DNA of 64,000 nucleotides from Thermocrinis sp. (GCA_020833645.1 JAJHRQ010000003.1:1-64000); one strand, 5' to 3'. Counted from the stretch's first letter, positions 10,531 through 22,419 are shown. Numbers and translations: made by a program. Notes: generated from the sequence alone by a model not told the origin.

Positions 10531-11428
10531 GGAAAGACTGAGGGAAATTTTAGAAAGGGAATATGGAATTTCTGACGAAGGGACCTACCAGGCCCTCCTC
10601 AAGCTAATGAAGGGCTGGCTAAAGCCTTCTGTGCCGGGGGAAGGTATTTCCCTCACAAAGGATGGCTCTTACACCTTAATAGCCAAAGAGTATGGTGAGC
10701 CCTACCATAGCCTTACCGCAGGAGCCATAGGCGAGTGCATAGAGAAGTTTCTAAGACCCTCTGGACTTCTTGAAAGGGCAGAAGGGAGTAGGATAATCAG
10801 GGTGGTGGACGTGGGTTTTGGGCTGGGCTACAATGTGGCGGTCATGCTCAAGCATCTAAGGGATGTGAAAAGGGACATAGCCATTGAAGTTATCTCCTTT
10901 GAAAAGGAGCTACCCAAAGAGGTTCCCCCACCGCCGGAGGAATATTTGCCATACTGGAAGCTACTTTGGGATAACCTACCCTCCTTTGAAAAGGATGGAA
11001 TTTCCTTCAGACTACTTTTGGGGGATGCAAGGGAAAGGGTAAAAGAGGTTGAAGGCTTTGATGCAGATGCCATTTTTCACGACGGGTTTTCTCCTTACAA
11101 AAATCCTGAGCTATGGACCTTGGATTTTTTAGCCTTTCTCACAAAGCTTTTAAAAAGGGATGGTGTGTGGGTCTCTTACACCTCTTCCCTTGCAGTTAGA
11201 AAAGCCCTAAAGCTTTTGGGCTTTAACCTGCAGAGCACTTTTCCTGTAGGAAGGAAGAGGGGAGGGACAAAGGCAGGCTTTGAAATTGAGGAGTCTTTGA
11301 CGGAAGTAGAAGCTCAAAAGCTCAAAAATTCCCCCTTTGCGGTGCCCTTTAGGGATCCCGCTTTGAACAGAGAACCCTTGCACATACTAGCAGATTATGG
11401 GCTTAGGGTGCTTTATAATAAAAGTTAA
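10490..11428 (+). CDS. mnmC: MnmC2/MnmD-like tRNA (mnm5s2U34) methyltransferase (DUF752)
   Basis: SLTAGAIGECIEKF, VDVGFGLGYNVA, AIFHDGFSPYKNPELWT; no FAD domain, like the Aquifex MnmC2-only form. Confidence 0.8.
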   Translation: MKSSILTRKAPPLEERLREILEREYGISDEGTYQALLKLMKGWLKPSVPGEGISLTKDGSYTLIAKEYGEPYHSLTAGAIGECIEKFLRPSGLLERAEGSRIIRVVDVGFGLGYNVAVMLKHLRDVKRDIAIEVISFEKELPKEVPPPPEEYLPYWKLLWDNLPSFEKDGISFRLLLGDARERVKEVEGFDADAIFHDGFSPYKNPELWTLDFLAFLTKLLKRDGVWVSYTSSLAVRKALKLLGFNLQSTFPVGRKRGGTKAGFEIEESLTEVEAQKLKNSPFAVPFRDPALNREPLHILADYGLRVLYNKS

Positions 11429-11439
11429 GGAGGTGCATT

Positions 11440-12585
11440 ATGAAGATCACACTGAGCGTAATAAAGGCAGACATAGGGGGATTTGTGGGGCACTCCGGTG
11501 TGCATCCGGAGGTTTTGCAGAAGGTTCAAGAGGTAGGACTTAAAGAAGTGGAAAAGGGCAATCTCATTGATTGTCAAACACTGGTCTGCGGTGACGATAT
11601 TGCCCTGGTTATGACCCATCAGCACGGCGTGGACAGCGAGCTGGTGCACGGCATAGCCTGGAGGGCCTTTGAGGAGGGAACGGCAGTTTCCAAAAAACTA
11701 AAACTGTATGGCGCAGGACAGGACCTGCTCTCGGACACCTTCTCTGGGAATGTTAAGGGTATGGGTCCGGGCGTGGCAGAGATGGAGTTTGAAGAAAGAC
11801 CCTCTGAACCTGTGATCGTGTTTTTTGCGGATAAAACCTCCCCCAGTGCGTGGAACTTGCCCCTTTATGAGATGTTTGCAGACCCAATGGTCTGCGCAGG
11901 CTTGGTCATAGACCCCAAAATGCACGACGGATTTACCTTTGAAGTGTTGGATACCTATACAGGAAAGGCAGTTAAGCTATCAACGCCCGCGGAGCTGTAT
12001 GACCTGCTAGCGCTGATCGGCAGTGTGGAAAGGTATGCGGTCAGGAGCGTGTGGAGGAATTCGGACGGAGAGATTGCGGCGGTTGCTTCCACCCAAAGAC
12101 TCTCCTTTATCGCCGGAAGGTATGTAGGAAAAGATGACCCAGTTCTGATCGTTAGGGTTCAGTCTGGTTTTCCTGCGGTTGGTGAGGTGCTTGAGCCCTT
12201 TGCCAGACCTTGGATCGTGGAAGGCTGGATGAGAGGGTCCCACAACGGACCTCTTATGCCCGTATCCTTTAAGCAGGCAACTCCCACCCGTTTTGATGGA
12301 CCACCGAGGGTAATAGCGGCGGGCTATCAGATCGCCAACGGCAAGCTGATAGGTCCCAGGGACCTCTTTGACGACCCAGCCTTTGACAGGGCAAGGGAAC
12401 AAGCCCAGCTTATCGCAGACATCCTCAGAAGGCAGGGTATTTTTGAACCCCACAGGCTACCCTCCGAAGAGATGGAATACACAACCCTTCCCAAGATCCT
12501 CAAGAAGCTGGAAGATAGGTTATACGAGTTGGAGGAGGGCAAAAAAGCCCCCACTGGCGAAGAGCATCACACAGAAACGGACTGA
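11440..12585 (+). CDS. fbp: Bifunctional fructose-1,6-bisphosphate aldolase/phosphatase (archaeal/type V)
   Basis: MKITLSVIKADIGGFVGHSGVHPE...GDDIALVMTHQHGVD...LAYGAGQD-type motifs. Confidence 0.93.
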   Translation: MKITLSVIKADIGGFVGHSGVHPEVLQKVQEVGLKEVEKGNLIDCQTLVCGDDIALVMTHQHGVDSELVHGIAWRAFEEGTAVSKKLKLYGAGQDLLSDTFSGNVKGMGPGVAEMEFEERPSEPVIVFFADKTSPSAWNLPLYEMFADPMVCAGLVIDPKMHDGFTFEVLDTYTGKAVKLSTPAELYDLLALIGSVERYAVRSVWRNSDGEIAAVASTQRLSFIAGRYVGKDDPVLIVRVQSGFPAVGEVLEPFARPWIVEGWMRGSHNGPLMPVSFKQATPTRFDGPPRVIAAGYQIANGKLIGPRDLFDDPAFDRAREQAQLIADILRRQGIFEPHRLPSEEMEYTTLPKILKKLEDRLYELEEGKKAPTGEEHHTETD

Positions 12586-12588
12586 AAG

Positions 12589-13017
12589 ATGGAAAAGGTC
12601 TATAGTATAGAAGAAAGGGTGGTCCTCATAGTGGAAGAGTTTCTGGATAATGTAAAGGAAAAGGAGCCTTTTGCCTATTATTTGGAGGATTATCGTTTTA
12701 TGCTCAGGGCAAAGCTGGTGGAACTTTTGGCTACTCCCGTCTTTGACGGTGCCTTGGAGAGTATGTTAAAGTGCATATAAGCCCGTATAAACAGGCTTGA
12801 CCTTGAAAACGAAAAGGAGCTTAGAAGGGTCCTAGAAGCGGTGGAAAAAACCAATGAACTTTTAAAGGAATTCCTTGAAGGAGACAAGGTAAAGGACAAA
12901 ACGGTGCTATCCAAAGTGTCCGGAAGGCTGGGCACCATAGCGGAGGAGCTAAGGCTGGAGGTAAACAGAAGGTTCGGAGGGCTATTCAACAGAATAAAGA
13001 AGCTCTTTGGTAGGTAA
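12589..13017 (+). pseudogene. Hypothetical ~142-residue Lys/Glu-rich protein interrupted by one in-frame TAA (12778-12780)
   Basis: The frame stays open for 78 codons on the far side of the stop in the same frame (ARINRLDLENEKELRRVLEAVEKTNELLKEFLEGD...FNRIKKLFGR*). Confidence 0.5.
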
Positions 13018-13020
13018 GCC

Positions 13021-16000
13021 TTATTGCTTTTCTTCCACTTTCACCGCAAGGATTTGGTCGTAAAGCTCCCTTAAAATTTTCACGTAATCCTCTTTGCCCT
13101 CCTCCACCAAGTCCATGAGGGCTTCCAGCTCCTTTGTCCATTCCTCAGAAAGAAACTTTCTTATGCTCTTTTCGGAGCTCAAAAATTCATATACCTTTTT
13201 GCCGAGGTTCGTAGGTATAAGAAAACCTTTCTTTTCTATCACATAACCCCTCTCTATGAGCTTGGCTATTATGGTGGCGTAGGTGGAGGGTCTGCCTATG
13301 CCCCTATTTTTCATCTCTTGAACTAACTCGCCGTGGGTGTAAAGGTAAGCCTTGGGCTGAACCTTTAGCGTCTTTCTATCTTTGACGTCTAACTCACCAG
13401 AAAGTGGAGGTTGCAGTTCAAACCTGAGGATTCTGTTCCAGCCATCCTCCAAAATATCCGTGACTAACTCCCGGGAGATTTCAAATTCCCCCGCCCTTAT
13501 GAGCACATCTACAACCTTAACCTTCACCGGTCTCATCTGGCTTGCCATGAACCTCTTAAAGATGAGCTCATACAACAGGAGGTGATCTTTGTTAAAGCCG
13601 TCCACTGTTAACTGACCGCTGAGCCATAGGGACCTTAGTTCTTCTGGTTCCAAAGCTTTGGTAGGTCTAATACACTCGTGGGCTCCGCCTTCTCCCCACA
13701 CCCTCGGGCTAAAGTACTCTTTTCCAAATTCCTCCTTTATGTATTCACCCGCTAAGGCTATGCCGTAGTCTGAGACCCTAATTGAGTCTGTTCTGTGGTA
13801 GGTTATAAACCCCCATTCAAACAGGCTTTGGGCGAGCTCCATGGTCTTTGGCAGAGAAAACCTGTACTTATCGCTGGCATCCTTTAGCATCGTATCCGTT
13901 CTGTAGGGTGGCGGAGGATTTCTTAGCTCCTCCCTTTCTCCGAGGACTTTTACATCCACCTTTTCCAAGCTTTCAAAGAAGGCTTTTGCTTTATCCTTTT
14001 CCTCAAAGGTAAGCTCAAGCAAAAACTTCCTGCCCTCTTGGGAAAGGTCTATTTGCACCTTATAAACTTTCTGCCTGTATTCCCTTTCCCTTTGTATGAT
14101 CCAACCCAAGACGGGCGTTTGAACCCTGCCCGCAGAGAGCCAGTTTTTGCCAAGGGCACTCCAAAGTCTTTGGGAAAATTCAAAGCCCACCCACCGGTCG
14201 GAGACCCTTCGGACCACCTGAGCCTTAACCTTGTTTTCGTCTATGTCCCTGAGTTCTTTTAGGGATTTGATTATTGCCTTCTTGGTGACCTCGTGAAACT
14301 CCATACGCCTTATGCTTTTGACGAAGGGTCTGAGCAGGTTCGCTATGTCCCAACCGATCTTTTCACCCTCCGCATCCGGGTCTGTGGCTATAAAAACTTC
14401 TTGGCTCTCAAGGGCTAATCTTCTAAGGCTGTTGATCACATCCTCCTTTCCTTCAATTGTCTGATAGATTGGGCTAATATACCCATCCACCAGAACCCCG
14501 TGAAAGCCACCCTCGGGCACCAGATCAAGGACATGCCCCAAAGATGCACTAATCATCAAATACAGGCTCTCGGTGGATGTTTCATAAACCTCATGCCCGT
14601 GTATCCTTCTTCTGACGGGCTTTCCAAAGAAGTTGGCTATGGTGCGCGCCTTGTTGGGAGACTCCACCACCAAGAGGATGGGCTTTAGCAGTGTGTTCCT
14701 TTCTTGAACCTCCTGTCCCTCAAGGAACCTTCTTATCAAAAGCCTATCCCTGTCTATTTCAGCAAGGACACCTTCAAGGTCAATCTGCCCTAGCTCCACA
14801 AACTCTATATCATCGCTGAACCATCGGACCTTTTTCTGTAAATGCATAAAAACCCTTCTGTCATCCACAAGCACCAGGCTTAGACCTTTGCTTATGCCAC
14901 CCGCAAACATACGGGAGGTCCTACCGCTGGCTTGAAGGTAGCCTGTGGCATCGGAAACAAAAAGCTTACCGCCATCCTCTTCAAGCTTAAGGGTAATATC
15001 CTCCGAAGTTTGCAAGAGCTTTGAGACCTCCTCCGAATTGAAAAATTCCTCTATTTCCCTCCTGAGGTTTTCAATCTTTTCCCTAAGCTGAGGTTTATCT
15101 TGCAGAAACTCTTCACTCAGGTATTGGTATTTTTTCAGGGCTGTGAGCCAATTGTCAATTTTTTGAGATAGATGCGGAAGCTTTTTGACGATCTCCGCCC
15201 TTATGCTACTCAAAGCCCAGAGTAGATGTGAGAGGTTCTCCTCAAACCTCAGAGAAACAACGATCTTTGGCACTCCATAAAAGATGGCATACCTTACCAC
15301 GTGAGGCATGTCAAAGCCCCTAGCCAGAGGGTTCCTATAGGACGCAATGCCTATGAGCACATCTACCTCTCCCTTTTCATAACGGGCTAAGTTCTCTTCT
15401 GAGAGCTCTTCGTAGGTTAAGCAGACTATCCCCTTTTGGGAGAGTTCCTCCTTTAGGACATCCACGTACTCCTTCCCTTTGTCGGAGGGAACAAAGACCA
15501 GCCCTCCCTTGCCAAGCTTTCTGATCCACTCCTCCAAGGGCAGTTTGTTTATGTCTTCGTAGGTGTCCAACACGTTCCTAAGGTAAAAGGTGGGAGTTCC
15601 CACTTCAAAGCCCAAAAGTTCCCTAAAGAGCTTGATCCTGCTTGACCTTGGGTTGGAGGTAGCGGAGGACACCACAAGAACGCCCTTTCTCTTTTGGGAC
15701 ACTCTGGCAACTTGTTCAGAGAGTTTCTTTATTTCCTCCCAATCCTCTTGACTCTTGTTTAGTTTTTCCTTCAATCGGATGAGCCATAGGGCTAGCTCTA
15801 TGTCCTCGGGAGAGAAGTTCAGAAGATAGAGGGCTTTGTCTATGTTTTTAGCAGTCTTCAAAAAGGAATCCACATCATCCACAAAGATAAAGGCAAAATC
15901 TTTTGGTAAGCTCTCGTAGTTTCTGTAAAGAAACATGGAGGTGGAAACAAGCACCAAAAAGTTACCCTCCTCTAACCTTTTCCTCTTCTCCCTTTTTTCC

Positions 16001-16458
16001 TTCTCTGTATCGTCTCCAAAATAGAGGATGTGCCTTTCGTCCAATCCAAAGCTTTTTAGCTTCCTTACAGTTTGTTCCACCAACAGCTTGGTGGGAAGGA
16101 TCACATAGGACTTTTTGTTTTTCTTTGCCAAAAAGGAAACCATCGAAAGACCGAAGGAGGTCTTGCCCACACCAGTAGGTGCCAGTAGCCCAAAAGAATG
16201 TCCCATAAGCACCCTCTTTGCCCATGTCCTTTGCAAATCCCACGGCTCCGCAGACACACCCCTTCTGAACTCCTCCACCCATTCTAAGAGTTCTTTTTCC
16301 ACTTGGCAAACTTCCCAAAGGGTCCCCTCTTTTAGACTTTTGCAAGGGTCCCCCTCTTTGGGCATACACCTCTCGCAGGGAAGCCCCTTCTCAAGCCTCT
16401 CTACGCTTATATCTCCACCACAGTTAGGACAAAGCTTGCTAAATATTGCCTTTATCAT
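13021..16458 (-). CDS. rgy: Reverse gyrase
   Basis: 1145 aa; N-terminal zinc finger CPNCGG...CERC, helicase Walker A LAPTGVGKTSFG, C-terminal topoisomerase IA (LVVESPNKARTIANFFG, YHRTDSIRVSDYG). Confidence 0.97.
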   Translation of the reverse strand: MIKAIFSKLCPNCGGDISVERLEKGLPCERCMPKEGDPCKSLKEGTLWEVCQVEKELLEWVEEFRRGVSAEPWDLQRTWAKRVLMGHSFGLLAPTGVGKTSFGLSMVSFLAKKNKKSYVILPTKLLVEQTVRKLKSFGLDERHILYFGDDTEKEKREKRKRLEEGNFLVLVSTSMFLYRNYESLPKDFAFIFVDDVDSFLKTAKNIDKALYLLNFSPEDIELALWLIRLKEKLNKSQEDWEEIKKLSEQVARVSQKRKGVLVVSSATSNPRSSRIKLFRELLGFEVGTPTFYLRNVLDTYEDINKLPLEEWIRKLGKGGLVFVPSDKGKEYVDVLKEELSQKGIVCLTYEELSEENLARYEKGEVDVLIGIASYRNPLARGFDMPHVVRYAIFYGVPKIVVSLRFEENLSHLLWALSSIRAEIVKKLPHLSQKIDNWLTALKKYQYLSEEFLQDKPQLREKIENLRREIEEFFNSEEVSKLLQTSEDITLKLEEDGGKLFVSDATGYLQASGRTSRMFAGGISKGLSLVLVDDRRVFMHLQKKVRWFSDDIEFVELGQIDLEGVLAEIDRDRLLIRRFLEGQEVQERNTLLKPILLVVESPNKARTIANFFGKPVRRRIHGHEVYETSTESLYLMISASLGHVLDLVPEGGFHGVLVDGYISPIYQTIEGKEDVINSLRRLALESQEVFIATDPDAEGEKIGWDIANLLRPFVKSIRRMEFHEVTKKAIIKSLKELRDIDENKVKAQVVRRVSDRWVGFEFSQRLWSALGKNWLSAGRVQTPVLGWIIQREREYRQKVYKVQIDLSQEGRKFLLELTFEEKDKAKAFFESLEKVDVKVLGEREELRNPPPPYRTDTMLKDASDKYRFSLPKTMELAQSLFEWGFITYHRTDSIRVSDYGIALAGEYIKEEFGKEYFSPRVWGEGGAHECIRPTKALEPEELRSLWLSGQLTVDGFNKDHLLLYELIFKRFMASQMRPVKVKVVDVLIRAGEFEISRELVTDILEDGWNRILRFELQPPLSGELDVKDRKTLKVQPKAYLYTHGELVQEMKNRGIGRPSTYATIIAKLIERGYVIEKKGFLIPTNLGKKVYEFLSSEKSIRKFLSEEWTKELEALMDLVEEGKEDYVKILRELYDQILAVKVEEKQ

Positions 16459-16545
16459 TTAGTTAAAGATTATACAAAACCTCCAAACTTAACCATTTCT
16501 TAACACACACCGCATAATTTCTCAAGTTGAAAGGAGGTGAAAAAA

Positions 16546-16698
16546 ATGAAAAGGTTGATAGTAAAGGACAGAAAGTTAGCCAAGAAGTTGGAAGATAGGC
16601 TAATAAAGAAGGGCTTGGTGGTAGCCCTCTGCGAAGGAGAGGAAAACTCTCCCCTTCTCAAAAAGGCACAGGTGGTTATACAAGTCAAAAACGCTTAA
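16546..16698 (+). CDS. Small 50-aa basic protein, unknown
   Basis: SD aaaggaggtg then ATG; MKRLIVKDRKLAKKLEDRLIKKGLVVALCEGEENSPLLKKAQVVIQVKNA*; below the ORF-track size cutoff. Confidence 0.6.
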   Translation: MKRLIVKDRKLAKKLEDRLIKKGLVVALCEGEENSPLLKKAQVVIQVKNA

Positions 16699-17176
16699 AG
16701 AAGTTAAGGGTGTAGTCAAAGGCGGAGAGGTAAGCTAAAAGGACCGAAAACCAAAGCACAGGGCTACCCAAAGGACTACCAAGGGCGAGCAAGACCAAGG
16801 TGGTGAATTCCGCAAAGGTCTTGAGCTTACCAAGGGAGGAAGCACTCATAAGGTAGCCCTTTTCCACCGTGAAACTTCTCAAAAAGGATATGTAAAGCTC
16901 CCTTATTAGCAAAAGGACAAAGGCGTAGGGAGAAACTTGCCCAAGGTAGAGATAGGCAGAAAGGCAAGAAAGTACAAAGACCTTATCCACAAAAGGGTCA
17001 AGGAGAACACCCAACTTGCTTACCTCATTCCTTTTCCGGGCGGTGTCTCCGTCCAACCAATCGCTGAAGGCTCCCAAAAGGATCAGAAGGAGGGCTAACT
17101 TGTGATGTTGGTTCAAGATAGAAGGTACAGCCAGAAAGGTAAGCAGGAATCTAAAGAGGGTTATGTAGTTTGCCAT
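16685..17176 (-). CDS. pgsA: CDP-alcohol phosphatidyltransferase (PgsA-like)
   Basis: CDP-alcohol motif FSDWLDGDTARKRNEVSKLGVLLDPFVDKVF. Confidence 0.85.
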   Translation of the reverse strand: MANYITLFRFLLTFLAVPSILNQHHKLALLLILLGAFSDWLDGDTARKRNEVSKLGVLLDPFVDKVFVLSCLSAYLYLGQVSPYAFVLLLIRELYISFLRSFTVEKGYLMSASSLGKLKTFAEFTTLVLLALGSPLGSPVLWFSVLLAYLSAFDYTLNFFKRF

Positions 17177-17263
17177 TTGGGAAGATTATAACACGCAAAA
17201 ATGTGCGTGTACTGATATTATGAAATCTTAGTCTTTTATGCTTAATTTTTTAAACAAGACCCC

Positions 17264-17292
17264 TTGACAAAGATGCAGTGTGTTAATATAAT
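17264..17292 (+). promoter_or_regulatory. Consensus sigma-70 promoter for groES-groEL
   Basis: TTGACA (17264-17269), 17 nt spacer, TATAAT (17287-17292); no CIRCE repeat seen nearby. Confidence 0.8.
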
Positions 17293-17328
17293 ATCTATTA
17301 GTAAAACCCCAATAAGGAGGTGGAAGAC

Positions 17329-17622
17329 ATGGCAAAGCTGAAACCACTTTACGACAAGATTGTGGTCAAAAGGCAAGAAGAACAAGAACAAAGAACTGCA
17401 TCAGGAATAATCATACCTGATACCGCCAAAGAAAAGCCACAAATTGGGGAAGTAATAGCAGTGGGAGAGGGCAAACGTCTAAACAATGGTGAGATTGCCC
17501 CCCTAAGGGTAAAGGTGGGGGACAAGGTAGTCTTTAACAAGTATGCAGGTACAGAAATAGAGCTTGACGGTGAAAAGTATCTCATAATGTCTGAAGATGA
17601 AGTTCTAGCAATCCTTGAATAA
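17329..17622 (+). CDS. groES: Co-chaperonin GroES
   Basis: [48 protein letters not shown]...; SD-spaced ATG at 17329 preferred over 17320. Confidence 0.96.
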   Translation: MAKLKPLYDKIVVKRQEEQEQRTASGIIIPDTAKEKPQIGEVIAVGEGKRLNNGEIAPLRVKVGDKVVFNKYAGTEIELDGEKYLIMSEDEVLAILE

Positions 17623-19284
<1,662 letters not shown>

Positions 19285-19291
19285 CATAGCT

Positions 19292-19316
19292 AGCCCCCAT
19301 CAGGGGGCTTTTTTAA
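19292..19316 (+). terminator. Rho-independent terminator after groEL
   Basis: AGCCCCC-atca-GGGGGCT followed by TTTTT. Confidence 0.85.
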
Positions 19317-19317
19317 T

Positions 19318-19842
19318 TTAATCCACCGCATATATTCCCCTCAGGTTCCTACCCTCCTCGTCCCAATCCAAACCGTAGCCCACCAAAAACTTATCGGGCA
19401 CCTCAAAACCCACATAGTCCGCCTTGAGCTCCACCTTCCTCCTTTCTTTTTTATCAAGTAAGACGCAGACCTTGAGCACAGAGGGCTCCTTTTCTCTCAA
19501 AAACTCTACCACTTTCTTTAGGGTGTAGCCCGTGTCTAATATATCATCCACAAGGAGCACCTTTTGGTCTTTTATATCCATAGAAAGGTCCTGAAGGATA
19601 CGCACACTGCCCGAAGATTCCTGAGAGGAACCGTAGCTTGAAACCCACATAAAATCCACCTTTACGGGCACCGAAAACTCCCTTATGAGGTCTGCGGTAA
19701 AGACAAAGGAACCCTTAAGCAAAGACACCACCACAAAGTTTTCTCCCAGATCCTTCTCTATCTCCCTTGCAAGCTCTTTGACCCTCTCTTTTATCTTCTC
19801 CTCCGGAATTAAAAGGCTGAGGGACCTACCTTTTATGTGCAT
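19318..19842 (-). CDS. hpt: Hypoxanthine phosphoribosyltransferase
   Basis: VVSLLKGSFVFTADLIRE, VLLVDDILDTGYTLKKVVE PRPP motif, VGYGLDWDEEGRNL. Confidence 0.9.
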   Translation of the reverse strand: MHIKGRSLSLLIPEEKIKERVKELAREIEKDLGENFVVVSLLKGSFVFTADLIREFSVPVKVDFMWVSSYGSSQESSGSVRILQDLSMDIKDQKVLLVDDILDTGYTLKKVVEFLREKEPSVLKVCVLLDKKERRKVELKADYVGFEVPDKFLVGYGLDWDEEGRNLRGIYAVD

Positions 19843-19852
19843 GGTTTAAATT

Positions 19853-20602
19853 TTATTCGTAATCAAAGTTTTTCGCTTCCAGCCAAAGCTTATCCATCTC
19901 TTCCAGGGTCATATCCCTTAGTTCCCTTCCCATCTCCTTTGCCCTTTTTTCCATATATCTAAAGCGCTTTTCAAATCGGTCGTTTGCCTTTTGCAGGCAC
20001 TCCTCCGCATCCACCTTTAAAAACCTCGCCAACTCCACCACTGCAGTAAGCAGGTCTCCAATTTCATGCTCCACATCCCGCTTATCCCCCCTTTGAATTG
20101 CCTCCTTCAGTTCTTCCAGCTCCTCCGCTATCTTTTTAAAAACCTGTTCTATACTTTCAAAGTCAAAGCCAACAAGGCTTGCCCTGTCTTGCAACTTTTG
20201 AGACCTCATTAAGGCAGGAAGGCTCCTTGGCACTCCATCCAGAATGCTTTCTCTATCCTTAGCCTTCTTTTCCTCCCACCTTTTTAAAACCTCTTCCGCA
20301 CTTTCACACCCAAAAACGTGGGGATGTCTGTCTATAAGTTTTTGATTTAACGCCTTTATAACATCCCACACATCAAAGGCTGAACGCTCCTTTGCAATTT
20401 GGCTATGAAAAACCACCTGCAACAGTACATCTCCAAGCTCTTCCTTTAGTTTTTGGTCGTCTTTGCTGTCTATGGCGTCCAAAAGTTCATAAACCTCTTC
20501 AATGGCGTACTTCTTTAAGCTTTCGTGGGTTTGCTTTCTGTCCCAAGGGCACTTTTCCCTCAGGCTCTCCATTATCTTTAAAAGCTCCTCAAAGGGAGTC
20601 AT
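19853..20602 (-). CDS. mazG: Nucleoside triphosphate pyrophosphohydrolase MazG
   Basis: LREKCPWDRKQTHESLKKYAIEEVYELLDAI and EELGDVLLQVVFHSQIA; start at internal ATG 20602. Confidence 0.9.
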   Translation of the reverse strand: MTPFEELLKIMESLREKCPWDRKQTHESLKKYAIEEVYELLDAIDSKDDQKLKEELGDVLLQVVFHSQIAKERSAFDVWDVIKALNQKLIDRHPHVFGCESAEEVLKRWEEKKAKDRESILDGVPRSLPALMRSQKLQDRASLVGFDFESIEQVFKKIAEELEELKEAIQRGDKRDVEHEIGDLLTAVVELARFLKVDAEECLQKANDRFEKRFRYMEKRAKEMGRELRDMTLEEMDKLWLEAKNFDYE

Positions 20603-22404
20603 TGGTACTCCACCGTTTTTATGTGCACTTCCTTTAGCTGTTTGGGAGACACATAGTCCGGCGCACCCGTTAGGGGGCATATACCCTTTTGGGTTTTTGG
20701 AAAGGCGATCACATCCCTTATGGAGTCCAGCCCACGCATTATGGCAAGTAAGCGGTCCAAGCCTATGGCTAGACCTCCGTGGGGCGGTGCTCCAAAACCC
20801 AAAGCCCTCAAAAGAAAGCCAAACTTCTCCTCCGCCTCCAAAGGAGATATGTTTAAAAGTTTAAAGACCAGTTCCTGAAGGTCCCTGCGATGGATACGGA
20901 TGGAGCCACCACCCACTTCATAGCCGTTGATGACAAGATCATACGCCCTCGCCCTTACCGAATGCACAAGCCTTTTCCTCTCTTCCAAATCCTCCGTCTC
21001 TAAAGCTTTTTGTAAAATCGGAATATCCTCCTCCCTCGGGGAGGTAAAGGGATGGTGCAAAGACACAAACCTGCCCTCTTCTTCGTCCCACTCCATTAGG
21101 GGAAAGTCTACCACCCAGAGAAAATCAAAGCGGTCCTTTTGCTGAAGGTTAAATAGCTTGGCAAGATGAAGCCTTAAATTTCCAAGGATTTTATAAACCA
21201 TCTCCCTTTTGTCTGCGGAGAACAGGATTGTATCTCCGGGCTTTGCCTTTGTCCTCTCAAGGATTCCCTTGATCTCCTCTTCTTTTAAAAACTTGGTTAT
21301 AGGGGAGGTTAGCTTGTCCTTTTCAACCTTTATCCATGCCAAGCCCTTTGCCCCCAAAGATTGAACGAACTTGGTAAGCTCATCCAGGTCCTTCCTTGAA
21401 AGCTCTCCCAAGTTAAAGTTTATAGCCTTTATTACGCCACCCTTTTCTATGGCATCCCTGAACACTTTAAACTCGGTGTTTTTGAAAAGGTCTGTAAGCT
21501 CCACAAGCTCCAAGCCAAACCTTCTGTCGGGCTTGTCGGAGCCGAACCTCTCCATGCACTCTTGGTAGCTGAGCCTTTCAAAGGGTGTTTTTACCTCAAC
21601 GCCCAAAAGCTCCTCAAAGAGGGTCTTTATCAACTGCTCCGTGATGGCTATAACATCTTCTTCGTCCACAAAGGACATTTCAAAGTCTATTTGGGTGAAT
21701 TCTGGCTGTCTGTCTGCCCGCAGGTCCTCATCCCGCAGACATCTGACGATCTGAAAGTATCTGTCAAAGCCCGCAACCATAAGAATTTGTTTAAAGAGCT
21801 GAGGGGATTGGGGCAAAGCGTAGAACTTACCCGGATGCAACCTTGAGGGCACTATAAAGTCCCTTGCTCCCTCCGGTGTAGATTTGGTCAAGAAGGGCGT
21901 CTCCACCTCCACAAAGCCGTTCTCCACAAAGACCTTTCTTATTATCTGATAAGCCCTGTGCCTGAAGAGGAGGTTTTCTTTCATGCTTTCCCTTCTGAGG
22001 TCCAAGTATCTGTACTTGAGTTTTATCTCTTCTGAGACGGGTGTTTCTTCGTTCACCGGAAAGGGCAAAGGCTCCGCACTGTTTATAAGTTCCACATAGT
22101 TTGCTACAACCTCAAAGTTTCCCGTTTTTAGCTTTGGGTTTTCTGTGCCGGGTGGCCTTCTTCTGACGATCCCCTTTATGCATATAACATCCTCTGAGCC
22201 CAGCTTGTCTGCCACCTCGTAGGCGGAGGGCGAGTTCTGCTCCTCCACCACCACCTGCACTATACCCTCCCTGTCCCTTAGGTCTATGAAGACCACCCCT
22301 CCGTGGTTTCTGACCCTATGGACCCAACCGCAGAGAACAACCTCTTTGTCTAAGTCCTCTTGGGATATTTGCCCGCAGTATTTGGTGCGCTTAATCATAA
22401 GCAA
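20599..22404 (-). CDS. aspS: Aspartyl-tRNA synthetase
   Basis: 601 aa class II aaRS; CGWVHRVRNHGGVVFIDLRDREGIVQVV, FRDEDLRADRQPEFTQID, GLDRLLAIMRG. Confidence 0.96.
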   Translation of the reverse strand: MLMIKRTKYCGQISQEDLDKEVVLCGWVHRVRNHGGVVFIDLRDREGIVQVVVEEQNSPSAYEVADKLGSEDVICIKGIVRRRPPGTENPKLKTGNFEVVANYVELINSAEPLPFPVNEETPVSEEIKLKYRYLDLRRESMKENLLFRHRAYQIIRKVFVENGFVEVETPFLTKSTPEGARDFIVPSRLHPGKFYALPQSPQLFKQILMVAGFDRYFQIVRCLRDEDLRADRQPEFTQIDFEMSFVDEEDVIAITEQLIKTLFEELLGVEVKTPFERLSYQECMERFGSDKPDRRFGLELVELTDLFKNTEFKVFRDAIEKGGVIKAINFNLGELSRKDLDELTKFVQSLGAKGLAWIKVEKDKLTSPITKFLKEEEIKGILERTKAKPGDTILFSADKREMVYKILGNLRLHLAKLFNLQQKDRFDFLWVVDFPLMEWDEEEGRFVSLHHPFTSPREEDIPILQKALETEDLEERKRLVHSVRARAYDLVINGYEVGGGSIRIHRRDLQELVFKLLNISPLEAEEKFGFLLRALGFGAPPHGGLAIGLDRLLAIMRGLDSIRDVIAFPKTQKGICPLTGAPDYVSPKQLKEVHIKTVEYQ

Positions 22405-22419
22405 AAGATTATAAGGGGT

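Noticed and set aside
17177-17328. CIRCE element upstream of groES
   Set aside because: No TTAGCACTC-N9-GAGTGCTAA inverted repeat found; only a consensus sigma-70 promoter.
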